The notes below the pieces were generated by a model. That model was not told the origin of the DNA. It was given only the letters and a program-made list of their open reading frames with translations, and did no database searches. 13,030 bases of DNA from JADFWK01 sp035527895 (GTDB taxonomy: Bacteria; Desulfobacterota; DSM-4660; Desulfatiglandales; B25-G16): contig DATKZQ010000135.1 in the NCBI GenBank assembly GCA_035527895.1, positions 1-13,030 on the forward strand, in the 5' to 3' direction. A program made the position numbers and the translations under genes. This document shows, one piece after another, positions 6,801 through 13,030 of the stretch; position 1 is the stretch's first letter, and every line of letters starts with the position of its first letter.

Positions 6801-7196
6801 ATGTACAGGTTTCATCATTATCCCATATGCGGACCCGGCGGCACGGCAGTGCCCATTATCTTAGGTCTGGCGTTTTATGTCTATCTGGCAATCTGTCTTC
6901 AGGTTTTGGCCAAGAAAACCGGAACCGAGCATGCATGGATGGCGTGGGTTCCCGTACTCAATCTGTACCTTTTGTGTAAGATCGCCGGCAAGCCGGGATG
7001 GTGGGTAGTCTTTACTCCTATCCCTTTTGTCAACATCTTCTTTGGCATACTTGTTTTTATGGCGATTGCCCAGACGAGGGGTAAACCGTACTGGTGGGGG
7101 ATTCTCATAGCCATCCCGCTGGTGCGGTTGCTTGTTCCGGGATACCTGGCGTTTTCAGGGCCGGAACGCCTTGCCGAAGCAGCGGCAGCCGGGTAA
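6801..7196 (+). CDS. DUF5684-like small integral membrane protein
   Basis: From the ATG at 6801, chosen for its perfect AAGGAGGT site (6787-6794), the product has 131 residues with about four hydrophobic segments. The first is near 14-35. The following stretch AWMAWVPVLNLYLLCKIAGK, then GWWVVFTPIPFVNIFFGI, matches my recollection of DUF5684, a family of unknown function sometimes attached to signal peptidase-like proteins. No catalytic residues are recognisable. It lies 80 bases downstream of the Spy/CpxP-like gene on the same strand with no terminator between, so co-expression with the envelope-stress module is likely. A longer frame from 6726 would need a poor start and is disfavoured. A function cannot be given. 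Confidence 0.75.
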   Translation: MYRFHHYPICGPGGTAVPIILGLAFYVYLAICLQVLAKKTGTEHAWMAWVPVLNLYLLCKIAGKPGWWVVFTPIPFVNIFFGILVFMAIAQTRGKPYWWGILIAIPLVRLLVPGYLAFSGPERLAEAAAAG

Positions 7197-7509
7197 CAAG
7201 ATCTGCTTTGCCCGAACTTGATGTTTCAGGATGAGCGACGGGGGTCATATCGCGATACGATACTCTGATAGATCGCGGTGTGACCCTCCCTCTTATTTAC
7301 CTAAATGTCTCAAGAATATCCCTGTTTCCGTGCGCAAATATCGGGGATTTAGAGCATGTTTTTTGCCAGAATGGGGCTTTCGGTGAATACATCCTTCACG
7401 TTGCCGGTTCCATTCGGTTTGCGGTTTATTGATTTGAGAAAAAGGAGTAAAAGGCATAATCGAACACTTCAATGCGATTGGATGACCCGCGTAATATTTG
7501 GAGGGACAC
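7197..7509 (+). other. intergenic region before the dehydrogenase gene
   Basis: Apart from the hairpin at 7242-7286 no gene is seen. Near the right end TTGAGA (7434-7439) and CATAAT (7455-7460) resemble promoter boxes, but the 15-base spacing is short, so this promoter is uncertain. The GGAGG site at 7500-7504 belongs to the next gene. Confidence 0.4.
7242..7286 (+). terminator. 15-bp-stem hairpin after the lipoprotein/DUF5684 operon
   Basis: GGGTCATATCGCGAT (7242-7256) pairs with ATCGCGGTGTGACCC (7272-7286) along 15 positions, two of them G-U wobbles, around a 15-base loop. It sits 45 bases after the DUF5684-like stop codon. The sequence after it (TCCCTCTTATTT) is pyrimidine-rich but lacks a clean T run, so it may be a weak or factor-assisted terminator, an mRNA-stabilising 3' structure, or an operator-like palindrome. 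Confidence 0.5.
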
Positions 7510-8658
7510 ATGCAGGTAACTGTCTTGGGCGCCGGCATGATTGGAAGCGCCATTGCTAAAGACCTGGCTCAAGAAACAGGGTTGCGTGTAACTGCGGTTG
7601 ATCTTAATGATCACGCCTTGAAGAAGCTTGAGATACAGGCACCGGTACGGGGGATTCGAGCCGATCTCCAAAAGGAAGGAAGTGTCTCATCAATCGCGGC
7701 CGATTGCGACTTCGCCATTTGCGCCGTCCCCGGCTTCATGGGGTTTGAGACCCTCAGGGGTATTATTGAAGCGGGGAAAAACGTTGTGGACATATCCTTC
7801 TTCGAGGAGGATGCGTTTCTGCTGGATGATCTGGCCAAATCCAAGGGGGTTACAGCGGTGGTCGATTGCGGCGTAGCCCCTGGTTTGTGCAACATCATCG
7901 CTGGCCATGCATATGATCTACTGGACCGAACAGACCGCTATGTGTGCCATGTGGGGGGATTGCCGCGGGTACGGCAGTGGCCATTTGAGTATAAGGCAGT
8001 GTTTTCGCCCTGTGATGTTTTCGAGGAGTACACGCGCCCAGCTCGGCTCATAGAGTATGGCAAGGAAGTAATTCGTCCGGCACTTTCCGATGCTGAGCTG
8101 ATCACGTTGCCTGAATTGGGTACTGTAGAGGCCTTTAACACCGACGGTTTGCGCACGATGATGAGGACCCTGGATATTCCCTTTATGAGAGAGAAAACCC
8201 TTCGCTACCCTGGTCACGCCAACCTGATGCGCATCTTTAGGCAAAGCGGGTTCCTCAACACGGACCCCATTGAGGTGGAGGGCCACATGGTTCGGCCAAT
8301 CGCCCTGACTTCGAAGCTGCTTTTTGATCAGTGGCGCCTGAAAGAGGGTGAGGCAGACCTGACGGTTATGCAGGTTGTGATAGAGGGGCAGAAGCAGGGC
8401 AGGGGGCTTCGCTACACGTACTACCTGTTGGATCAATACGATGAGGAAACACAAACCACCTCCATGGCCCGTACAACCGGGTATACCTGTGCTATTGTAG
8501 CCCGTCAGGTGATCAATGGATTGCTCGCGCAAAAAGGGATTTGTGCCCCTGAGTTTATCGGTCGCACGGAACGCTGCTACGAAAACCTCCTGGACGAATA
8601 CGCCAGGCGGAACATCCGCGTGACGGAAACAATCACCGAGCAGGCAGGGGGTGCCTGA
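7510..8658 (+). CDS. lysine 6-dehydrogenase / saccharopine dehydrogenase-like oxidoreductase
   Basis: The 382-residue product has an N-terminal NAD(P)-binding Rossmann fold with GAGMIG at 7-12 and Asp31 at the end of the second strand, which favours NAD over NADP. The rest matches the saccharopine dehydrogenase C-terminal type. VDCGVAPGLCNIIAGHA, HVGGLPRV, FEYKAVFSP and MARTTGYT line up, from memory, with Geobacillus lysine 6-dehydrogenase, which oxidatively deaminates lysine at the epsilon position; length also agrees. The substrate is not certain, because the family also includes saccharopine reductases and carboxynorspermidine-type enzymes. The ATG at 7510 follows GGAGG (7500-7504); a TTG at 7498 overlaps that site and is unlikely. 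It stands alone between a hairpin and a 304-base gap, so its link to the downstream DUF362 gene is unproven. Confidence 0.8.
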   Translation: MQVTVLGAGMIGSAIAKDLAQETGLRVTAVDLNDHALKKLEIQAPVRGIRADLQKEGSVSSIAADCDFAICAVPGFMGFETLRGIIEAGKNVVDISFFEEDAFLLDDLAKSKGVTAVVDCGVAPGLCNIIAGHAYDLLDRTDRYVCHVGGLPRVRQWPFEYKAVFSPCDVFEEYTRPARLIEYGKEVIRPALSDAELITLPELGTVEAFNTDGLRTMMRTLDIPFMREKTLRYPGHANLMRIFRQSGFLNTDPIEVEGHMVRPIALTSKLLFDQWRLKEGEADLTVMQVVIEGQKQGRGLRYTYYLLDQYDEETQTTSMARTTGYTCAIVARQVINGLLAQKGICAPEFIGRTERCYENLLDEYARRNIRVTETITEQAGGA

Positions 8659-8962
8659 GTAACGAAGGGCACGCTTTCCCCGAAATAGAGGGCAAAACCG
8701 CAACTGTTTACAGCCCCGTGCGCGTATTACATTGACAAGCTAAAGAACCAGTACGCTTTAAAGACGAAAAACCCTCAATAACAGATTTTGTGAGGGGAGA
8801 AGAGCAGGTGTCACCGTTACATTGCAGTAGACTATAGGTAATTCACATGCTAATACATGCCCGTTTCAAATCCTGCGTTCTTTGAGACGGCGTGCCGCAG
8901 GTAAGGAATACAATCATTGTGCGGCAGGTTCTCATGGCGTTACGAGTATAAGGAAAAAGAGT
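8659..8962 (+). other. intergenic leader before the DUF362 gene
   Basis: No gene is recognised. It contains a perfect -35-like TTGACA (8732-8737) without a convincing -10, a CCCTCA/TGAGGG hairpin (8772-8777 with 8791-8796), and an imperfect nested hairpin built from TGAGA/TCTCA (8883-8887, 8930-8934), TGCCGCA/TGCGGCA (8893-8899, 8920-8926) and CAATcATTG inside. The last structure ends about 30 bases before the ATG at 8963 and could affect translation of the next gene. No known riboswitch class is recognised. Confidence 0.4.
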
Positions 8963-10033
8963 ATGGCGGAGGTCAGCATACGAAAGGCAACATATTCCGC
9001 TCCGGAGATTGAGCCGCTTTTGGAGCCGCTCGGAGGGATGGGGCGGTTTATCGGAAAGGACGACAGGGTCCTCCTCAAGGTAAACCTCCTGTCTGCCAAG
9101 GAGCCCGAAAAGGCCGTGACGACCCATCCGGAGTTCGTGCGAGCTGTGGCTCAGGCAGTAAGAAAAGCTGGAGGCAGCCCCTGTATCGGCGATTCTCCGG
9201 GAGGCATGTTCTCACAAAGGAGCCTGAGCAAGGCATACCAGCGGTCGGGATTAGAGGCACTGGCACATGAGGAAAACATACCCCTGAACTACGATACGGG
9301 TGTCATGAAGCTGGATATCCCTAACGGCAAGAGATTAACGCGGTCGCCTGTTTGTGACTATGTCCTCGGTGCCGACAAGGTTATCGCGCTGCCAAAACTC
9401 AAGACCCATTCCTTCCAGTACCTGACGCTGGCCTGCAAGATCATGTACGGTGCGATCCCCGGGCTTACCAAGGCAAAGTATCATGCCCAGTTCCCTTCGA
9501 GGGCCTCCTTCGCGGATATGTTGCTCGATGTCCTTCTGGTGGCGAAGCCCCAGTTGTTTATCATGGACGGCATTCTGGGAATGCAAGGCCAAGGGCCGGG
9601 GAGCGGCGATCCGGTTACACTCGGATGGGTTTTGGCATCCACGGACCCCGTGGCCATGGATATAACGGTCTGCAGGATCCTAGGGATAGAACCAATTGGT
9701 ATACCAATTCTAAAGCGGGCGAAGATCCGACACTTGTGGCCGGAAACGATTGACTATCCAATCCTCAAGCCCGAAGATATCGCTATTACGGGGTTCAAAC
9801 TGCCGAACACCGCCGATCACCTGTTAACCGGCAAAAAGCCGCCAAGGAAGAGCCCCGTTGTGACGGACAAGTGCATCGGCTGCGGGGACTGCGAGAAGAT
9901 CTGCCCCAGAGGTGCTGTCACGGTAAATGGCGAAGTCGCAAGGCTGGACTATTCAAAGTGCATCCGATGCTTTTGCTGTCATGAGGTTTGCCCTGAGAAT
10001 GCCATAAAGCTCGGTACCGTAAAGGCGAAATAG
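8963..10033 (+). CDS. DUF362 protein with C-terminal 2[4Fe-4S] ferredoxin domain
   Basis: The 356-residue product joins a DUF362 domain (about 5-280) to a bacterial ferredoxin domain. DUF362 landmarks are RVLLKVNLL (35-43), TTHPEFVRAV (53-62), GDSPGG (76-81), PKLKTH (144-149), MDGILGMQGQGPGSGDP (201-217) and STDPVAMD (226-233). The ferredoxin part has CIGCGDCEKICP (304-315) and CIRCFCCHEVCP (333-344), each with the CxxCxxCxxxCP spacing for a 4Fe-4S cluster. There is no signal peptide, so it is likely cytoplasmic. DUF362-ferredoxin proteins are common in anaerobes and presumably take part in electron transfer or cofactor chemistry, but the reaction is unknown. The ATG at 8963 is chosen because AAGGA (8950-8954) precedes it and the family begins there; a frame from 8882 adds an unlikely tail. 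Confidence 0.88.
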   Translation: MAEVSIRKATYSAPEIEPLLEPLGGMGRFIGKDDRVLLKVNLLSAKEPEKAVTTHPEFVRAVAQAVRKAGGSPCIGDSPGGMFSQRSLSKAYQRSGLEALAHEENIPLNYDTGVMKLDIPNGKRLTRSPVCDYVLGADKVIALPKLKTHSFQYLTLACKIMYGAIPGLTKAKYHAQFPSRASFADMLLDVLLVAKPQLFIMDGILGMQGQGPGSGDPVTLGWVLASTDPVAMDITVCRILGIEPIGIPILKRAKIRHLWPETIDYPILKPEDIAITGFKLPNTADHLLTGKKPPRKSPVVTDKCIGCGDCEKICPRGAVTVNGEVARLDYSKCIRCFCCHEVCPENAIKLGTVKAK

Positions 10034-10400
10034 GAGGGTAAAGAATCCCAAGCATAGACTATGTCTAGAAATATCCATTCTCACCTCTGACGGGGCCTTT
10101 AGAATCTCACCTTGTTCCAACTACCATATGAACATCCCGCTACCTTGCACTGCCACCTCTGCTTTCAAGTCCAAGTGAAACAGAAGCTCTTGAGGCGTTA
10201 TGTCCTGCTCCAGGATAGAGGCTAAGCCCTTTGTGGAAAAGTGCAAAAAACAAAGGTGGCGGTTCGGGCGAGCCTTCTAAAGGTATAAGCGCTGAAACAA
10301 GAGGTGATTATGGCAAAACAGAAATCTGATCTGGAAAAATATCAAAAGTAAAGATTTGACCCCGGGAAAGCCTCCTCCAGCTTTGATCAGGAGCCGATGA
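10034..10400. other. intergenic debris between convergent genes
   Basis: No intact gene is seen in about 370 bases. A 13-codon frame (10310-10351, + strand) has an AAGAGGTG site and an ATG but is too short to interpret. Immediately after it comes AAAGATTTGACCCC (10350-10363), which from memory resembles tails of REP-like elements mobilised by IS200-type (RAYT) transposases. On the - strand a 45-residue open frame without an ATG (about 10108-10270) has coding-like composition but no recognised family. The segment looks like remnants of inserted sequence rather than a regulatory region. Confidence 0.4.
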
Positions 10401-11096
10401 CTAAGCTTGGCCTGAGAGTTCCTTTTTCAAGAGATCCAGGACGTGTTCTATGTCTGCTTGCCGCCAGTTCTTCTTGCTTGCCGCGTATGCGGGTAAGTTC
10501 AGGGTCAACAGTTCTGCAGTCGCGGCCTTGACTTGCGCTTCCAGACTATCGGCATCTTGAGCAACGGCATCCACCATGGCGCGTTCCAGAGCCTCGGTGG
10601 GATTGTAAGCCCTTGCATGAAGAAGCGCTTCGTTGCGCCACTGAGAAGGGATGGCGGATCTGGCTATCAGAAACATCCAGCTTGGCAAGGGAATGCCAAT
10701 CAACGTCTCATTCATTTGAATCCGGTAGGGTCCATCAAGGGCAAAACGGCGATCGCACGCGAAGGTCAGCATAGCCCCTCCCGCAATCGCATGTCCGGTA
10801 GATGCTGCTATCGTGGGAACCGGAAACGAGAAAACGCGTAGCATGGTGCGGGCGAATGTTGTAGCGAAATCTTTCATCTCACGTGCGGAAAGCGTGGGCA
10901 ACAGTTTCAAGTCAAGCCCGCCGGAGAAGAAACCCGGGCGGCCTGTAATCACGAGTATTTTCGCCCCGTCATTCTCGGCTTGATCCATACTTTTCCCCAT
11001 CTCTTCAAAATATCCCCAGCCCATCGCATTTGCTTTGCCGTCATCCATCGTGATCTGGGCAATTCCATCCTCCATGCTGTAGGTGACCTTCTCCAT
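10401..11096 (-). CDS. enoyl-CoA hydratase/isomerase (crotonase) family protein
   Basis: The 231-residue product is a short crotonase. The oxyanion-hole elements are visible: GFFSGGLDLK (55-64) and GHAIAGGAMLTFACDRR (101-117). Both glutamates used for water addition in classic enoyl-CoA hydratases have counterparts by position, Glu130 (MNETLIG) and Glu156 (RNEALL), so hydratase activity is possible; isomerase or hydrolase activity cannot be excluded. At 231 residues it is shorter than the usual 255-260 because the C-terminal trimerisation helices are reduced. It is a cytoplasmic enzyme of acyl-CoA metabolism, perhaps beta-oxidation or its reverse. The ATG at 11096 follows GGAGG. It has its own promoter and no obvious operon partner, although it fits the acyl-CoA theme of the synthetase at the other end of the window. 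Confidence 0.9.
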   Translation of the reverse strand: MEKVTYSMEDGIAQITMDDGKANAMGWGYFEEMGKSMDQAENDGAKILVITGRPGFFSGGLDLKLLPTLSAREMKDFATTFARTMLRVFSFPVPTIAASTGHAIAGGAMLTFACDRRFALDGPYRIQMNETLIGIPLPSWMFLIARSAIPSQWRNEALLHARAYNPTEALERAMVDAVAQDADSLEAQVKAATAELLTLNLPAYAASKKNWRQADIEHVLDLLKKELSGQA

Positions 11097-11154
11097 ACTC
11101 CCTCCGTGTTTGTACTCGTTTATGGGTGATAAGAAGCCCGTTTCTTGACGATGA

Positions 11155-11183
11155 AGTATAGGTGGTTTTGCCTTGGGTGTAAA
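11155..11183 (-). promoter_or_regulatory. sigma70-type promoter for the crotonase gene
   Basis: Reading leftward, TTTACA (11183-11178, five of six to TTGACA), a 17-base spacer and TATACT (11160-11155, five of six to TATAAT) make a good housekeeping promoter. Transcription would start near 11148, giving a leader of about 50 bases to the ATG at 11096. Confidence 0.7.
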
Positions 11184-11456
11184 TTATGAATCTGCCGCAT
11201 CGGATTGAAGTATTCTCGAATGATCCCTCAATCACGGGAAAATCTATAGGACACATAGTAATGGTAAGCCAGGGGACTTGTGGGAGGCTTTGAATAGACA
11301 GCACAAGGCTTTGCACCTCAAAAACCAGAGAAGCAGAAAATGATACTTTGAGGCTTGGCAGCTTATACACAAGAGATGAGTGTAATTACTGTGAAAGGCA
11401 GGGCCATTGCTGACCCCACCTTCGTGTCTTGCTGGCAGAATACCTTAGAGCGAAGA
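11184..11456. other. intergenic region between the crotonase and exported-protein genes
   Basis: No coding region is recognised on either strand, and no intrinsic terminator is obvious for the exported-protein gene that ends at 11457. A GGGGTCAGCAATGG-type segment (- strand, about 11411-11424) is loosely reminiscent of REP-like repeat ends. If it is one, it would lie just beyond the abrupt end of that gene. Confidence 0.35.
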
Positions 11457-12230
11457 TTACCTGCGGGGCCCGTCGGCTGCGGTTCCGATGAAGCACCCGC
11501 CACCGCCTGCGCCTCCTGCTGCCATAGGTTCGGAGACAGGCGCCATGATTTGAATGTTGTCCACTAATACTGCGGTATCAACTTGTGCATCTCCTGAATC
11601 TCCAACATAAAACTCCAGAGTGTGTGGACCTGAGGTAGTAACTGCTATACTCACATTACTCCAGCCAAGACGACCATCCTCATAGGATGAGCCATGTGGC
11701 CCTGTAATCAGAACCGCTGAAAACGTTGGGACAGCGGGGAAAGAACCGCTCGCATAGCCGATTGCTCCAGAGGCTATGGTGTTGCCATCAAGCCTTATTT
11801 CAAAGATATCCGCCACACCTCCCAGTATTTCTTCGGTTAACACATCATAATCGAAGGAGACAATCGAGCCCTCAGGTGCCGTGAAGCTCATGCTCATCAT
11901 CGCACTATCATTTTCAAACTCGCCATCTCCGTCACGGTCATACGTCGATGGGCCGGCACCGGTTACTTCGGGTCCGGTTGTCAGGTAGAGCACATTATCC
12001 CCTTCGGTGGCTGAAATTGAGCCACTGGTAAACCCAGAGCCGGTCTCAACGGTAACATTACCTGTCCAGGTAGATGCCCCTGATGGTGGTGAGCCAACAG
12101 TATCGCCTTCAAACCCCTCGATCAGTCCCGCGCTCGCCGTTCCGGTGCAACCAAAAACCAATAGAGCAGCGCATAACACTGTTACTAACTTCTTTATCTT
12201 TAATGCTCCTTTCTCGCCCATTGCTTTCAT
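11457..12230 (-). CDS. exported protein with Gly-rich Cys-Phe-Ile C-terminal tail (possibly truncated)
   Basis: The 257-residue product has a basic N-terminus, a hydrophobic segment (about 15-27) and a signal peptidase I site after TASA (Ala34). The mature part is beta-rich, acidic and rich in Gly, Ser and Thr, with DRDGDGEFEND and SFDYDVLTEE stretches, like the choice-of-anchor domains of secreted PEP-CTERM-type proteins. The C-terminus has SEP, a Gly-rich linker (239-245), then CFIGTAADGPRR (246-257). CFIxTAA motifs open a 'CFI-box' C-terminal domain in deltaproteobacterial exported proteins; usually tens of residues follow, but here the frame stops after twelve. No continuation is evident in other frames, so it may be a truncation or a natural short form. 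The ATG at 12230 lacks a ribosome binding site, while AAAGGAG lies inside codons 7-9. A sigma54-type promoter is upstream. Confidence 0.7.
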   Translation of the reverse strand: MKAMGEKGALKIKKLVTVLCAALLVFGCTGTASAGLIEGFEGDTVGSPPSGASTWTGNVTVETGSGFTSGSISATEGDNVLYLTTGPEVTGAGPSTYDRDGDGEFENDSAMMSMSFTAPEGSIVSFDYDVLTEEILGGVADIFEIRLDGNTIASGAIGYASGSFPAVPTFSAVLITGPHGSSYEDGRLGWSNVSIAVTTSGPHTLEFYVGDSGDAQVDTAVLVDNIQIMAPVSEPMAAGGAGGGGCFIGTAADGPRR

Positions 12231-12280
12231 AATGGAGGTTTTCGCCAGGACTCGTGCATTTACGTTGATTATGAAACGGC

Positions 12281-12297
12281 AGCAAAGAGAATGCCAA
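12281..12297 (-). promoter_or_regulatory. sigma54 (RpoN) type -24/-12 promoter
   Basis: Reading leftward from 12297 the sequence is TTGGCATTCTCTTTGCT. Against the consensus TTGGCAC-N5-TTGCW the invariant GG (12295-12294) and GC (12283-12282) are present with exact spacing, and only the C and G after TGGCA differ. Transcription would begin near 12270, about 40 bases before the exported-protein ATG. No activator site was identified. Confidence 0.6.
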
Positions 12298-12543
12298 AGC
12301 TCATTTCTCTAAATTTCATATAAATTTCAAATAGTTAAGTTGGCCTTGCTTAGAAAGCATTGAGAAAATGGATAAACCAGTTCCTAGATATGAGAAAAAA
12401 ACTACCACTTATTGGTCTGAATTTATCCATTAATAGAGATAGGAATGAGGGGAAAAGAATCGAATGTGCGTGCGCCCGCGTCCGGCAGATTTATAGTTTA
12501 AGCACGTGCCACTTTTTCAGCCAAAGTTTTTCCTGCGATTCCC
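12298..12543. other. AT-rich intergenic region between divergent genes
   Basis: No gene is recognised. A 10-bp inverted repeat, AATGGATAAA (12367-12376) and TTTATCCATT (12422-12431), is separated by 45 bases. Base composition is clearly more AT-rich than in the flanking genes. Any activator site for the sigma54-type promoter would be expected here, but none can be assigned. Confidence 0.45.
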
Positions 12544-12583
12544 TTGACTGATGATAGCTACACTGGCATATATCATAGTATCA
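12544..12583 (+). promoter_or_regulatory. possible vapBC promoter and operator
   Basis: TTGACT (12544-12549) is a good -35 box. Plausible -10 boxes (TATATC at 12569 or TATCAT at 12571) lie at slightly long spacing. TGATA (12552-12556) and TATCA (12571-12575) form an inverted repeat across the region, and TATCA recurs at 12579-12583. VapB-type antitoxins usually repress their own operon through inverted repeats at the promoter. Confidence 0.35.
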
Positions 12584-12607
12584 ACCGTGTGTCATCGGAG
12601 GTGTATC

Positions 12608-12835
12608 ATGAAAACAGCACGCATTTTCATAAACGGTCGCAGCCAGGCCGTACGCCTGCCCAAGGACTGCCGGTTCTCGGGCACGGACGTCTACGTCAAG
12701 AAGCTCCAGGGTATAGTCATGCTCATCCCAAAGGACGATCCCTGGACTTCTCTCGTCAACAGTCTCGATCATTTCACCCACGACTTCATGGAAACTCGGG
12801 AACAGCCAGAACTGCAGGCGAGAGATGGTCTGTGA
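12608..12835 (+). CDS. vapB: VapB-type antitoxin (AbrB/VagC fold)
   Basis: The 75-residue product is a typical VapB/VagC antitoxin. The N-terminal half is the AbrB-like swapped-hairpin DNA-binding domain (about 3-45), with the diagnostic FINGRSQAVRLPKDCRF at 7-23. The acidic, flexible C-terminal half (about 46-75) would wrap the toxin. The ATG at 12608 is chosen over a frame beginning at 12551 because GGAGGT (12597-12602) lies five bases upstream and the family starts with MKTA. It overlaps the following vapC as GTGA. As the toxin gene is broken, this antitoxin is an orphan that may still bind its operator or neutralise related toxins encoded elsewhere. Confidence 0.92.
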   Translation: MKTARIFINGRSQAVRLPKDCRFSGTDVYVKKLQGIVMLIPKDDPWTSLVNSLDHFTHDFMETREQPELQARDGL

Positions 12836-12924
12836 TCACCTACCTGCTAGATATCAACATCTGTATCTACATCATCAAGAAAAGGCCTGATACCAAGTTG
12901 CATTCAAACGGCTACTATTTATAG
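12832..12924 (+). pseudogene. vapC: vapC toxin remnant (PIN domain, 5' end only)
   Basis: A GTG start within the GTGA overlap with vapB opens a frame beginning ITYLLDINICIYIIKKRPD, the first strand and helix of a VapC PIN-domain ribonuclease, including the first metal-binding Asp (Asp7). The residue after it is Ile, where the family usually has Thr (DTN). After residue 20 the similarity ends and the frame stops at 30 residues, against about 130 for a whole VapC. The other catalytic acidic residues are therefore missing and no toxin can be made. The break lies directly before a palindromic repeat at 12926-12954, so insertion or repeat-mediated rearrangement is the likely cause. No rest of the gene was seen before the window end. 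Confidence 0.85.
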
Positions 12925-12925
12925 A

Positions 12926-12954
12926 TGTCATTGCGAACGAATGTGAAGCAATCC
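12926..12954. repeat. short palindromic repeat (TCATTGCGA...GAAGCAATCC type)
   Basis: TGTCATTGCGA opens and GTGAAGCAATCCC closes this segment; ATTGC (12930-12934) and GCAAT (12948-12952) are inverted. From general familiarity, TCATTGCGAGC...GCGAAGCAATC palindromes are dispersed in many bacterial genomes, including deltaproteobacteria. It lies two bases after the stop of the vapC remnant. Only one copy is in the window, and its outer limits are unclear. Confidence 0.6.
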
Positions 12955-13030
12955 CTGGCCCAGACCTGGTTTTTGAAACTATGTATATGATACTAAGCTC
13001 TGGAAATTATTCACAGTCTATGCTCGCAGC

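Noticed and set aside
7498..7509. TTG start for the dehydrogenase
   Set aside because: The TTG runs into the GGAGG ribosome binding site that serves the ATG at 7510, and the Rossmann strand begins right after that ATG.
7918..8703. 261-residue open frame on the minus strand across the dehydrogenase gene
   Set aside because: It is a shadow of the conserved dehydrogenase; the amino-acid pattern has no recognisable domain and no start signal.

Overview
The window looks like chromosomal DNA of a Gram-negative, probably anaerobic, acyl-CoA-metabolising bacterium, most likely of the Deltaproteobacteria (Desulfobacterota) grade. This is inferred from gene content: a stand-alone acyl-CoA synthetase (ADP-forming) type alpha subunit, a crotonase, a DUF362-ferredoxin iron-sulfur protein, an exported protein ending in a Gly-rich Cys-Phe-Ile motif, and dispersed palindromic repeats of a kind common in such genomes. 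No rRNA, tRNA, CRISPR array, intact transposase or phage gene was seen.

Layout. 1-533 has no convincing gene; it holds an inverted-repeat element and a 15-bp tandem duplication. 534-1997 (-) is an NDP-forming acyl-CoA synthetase alpha-like protein. A promoter region with outward signals on both strands (about 2140-2387) separates it from the overlapping pair efp-epmA (2449-3946, +), which encodes translation factor EF-P and the enzyme that attaches (beta-)lysine to it. Only 12 bases further lies the end of a convergent two-component operon (3959-6063, -): a CpxR-like response regulator and a CpxA-like histidine kinase joined by an ATGA overlap. Diverging from it (6208-7196, +) are a Spy/CpxP-like lipoprotein with LTxxQ-type motifs and a small DUF5684-like membrane protein, followed by a strong hairpin. 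The organisation parallels enterobacterial cpxP/cpxRA and suggests an envelope-stress module whose output gene shares a control region with its regulators; repeated TAACA sequences sit in that region.

7510-8658 (+) is a lysine 6-dehydrogenase/saccharopine dehydrogenase-like oxidoreductase and 8963-10033 (+) a DUF362 protein with two 4Fe-4S clusters. After about 370 bases of apparent debris come two leftward genes: a crotonase (10401-11096) with a good sigma70-type promoter, and an exported protein (11457-12230) with a sigma54-type promoter and an abruptly ending C-terminal sorting-like motif. The window ends with an intact vapB antitoxin overlapping a vapC toxin that survives only as about 20 genuine residues before it runs into a palindromic repeat.

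Nothing here forms a clearly new multi-gene system. The most interesting points are the Cpx-like module with its operator-like repeats and a kinase with a degenerate G1 box, the sigma54-driven exported protein with a truncated CFI-type tail and a displaced ribosome binding site, and the broken vapBC locus.
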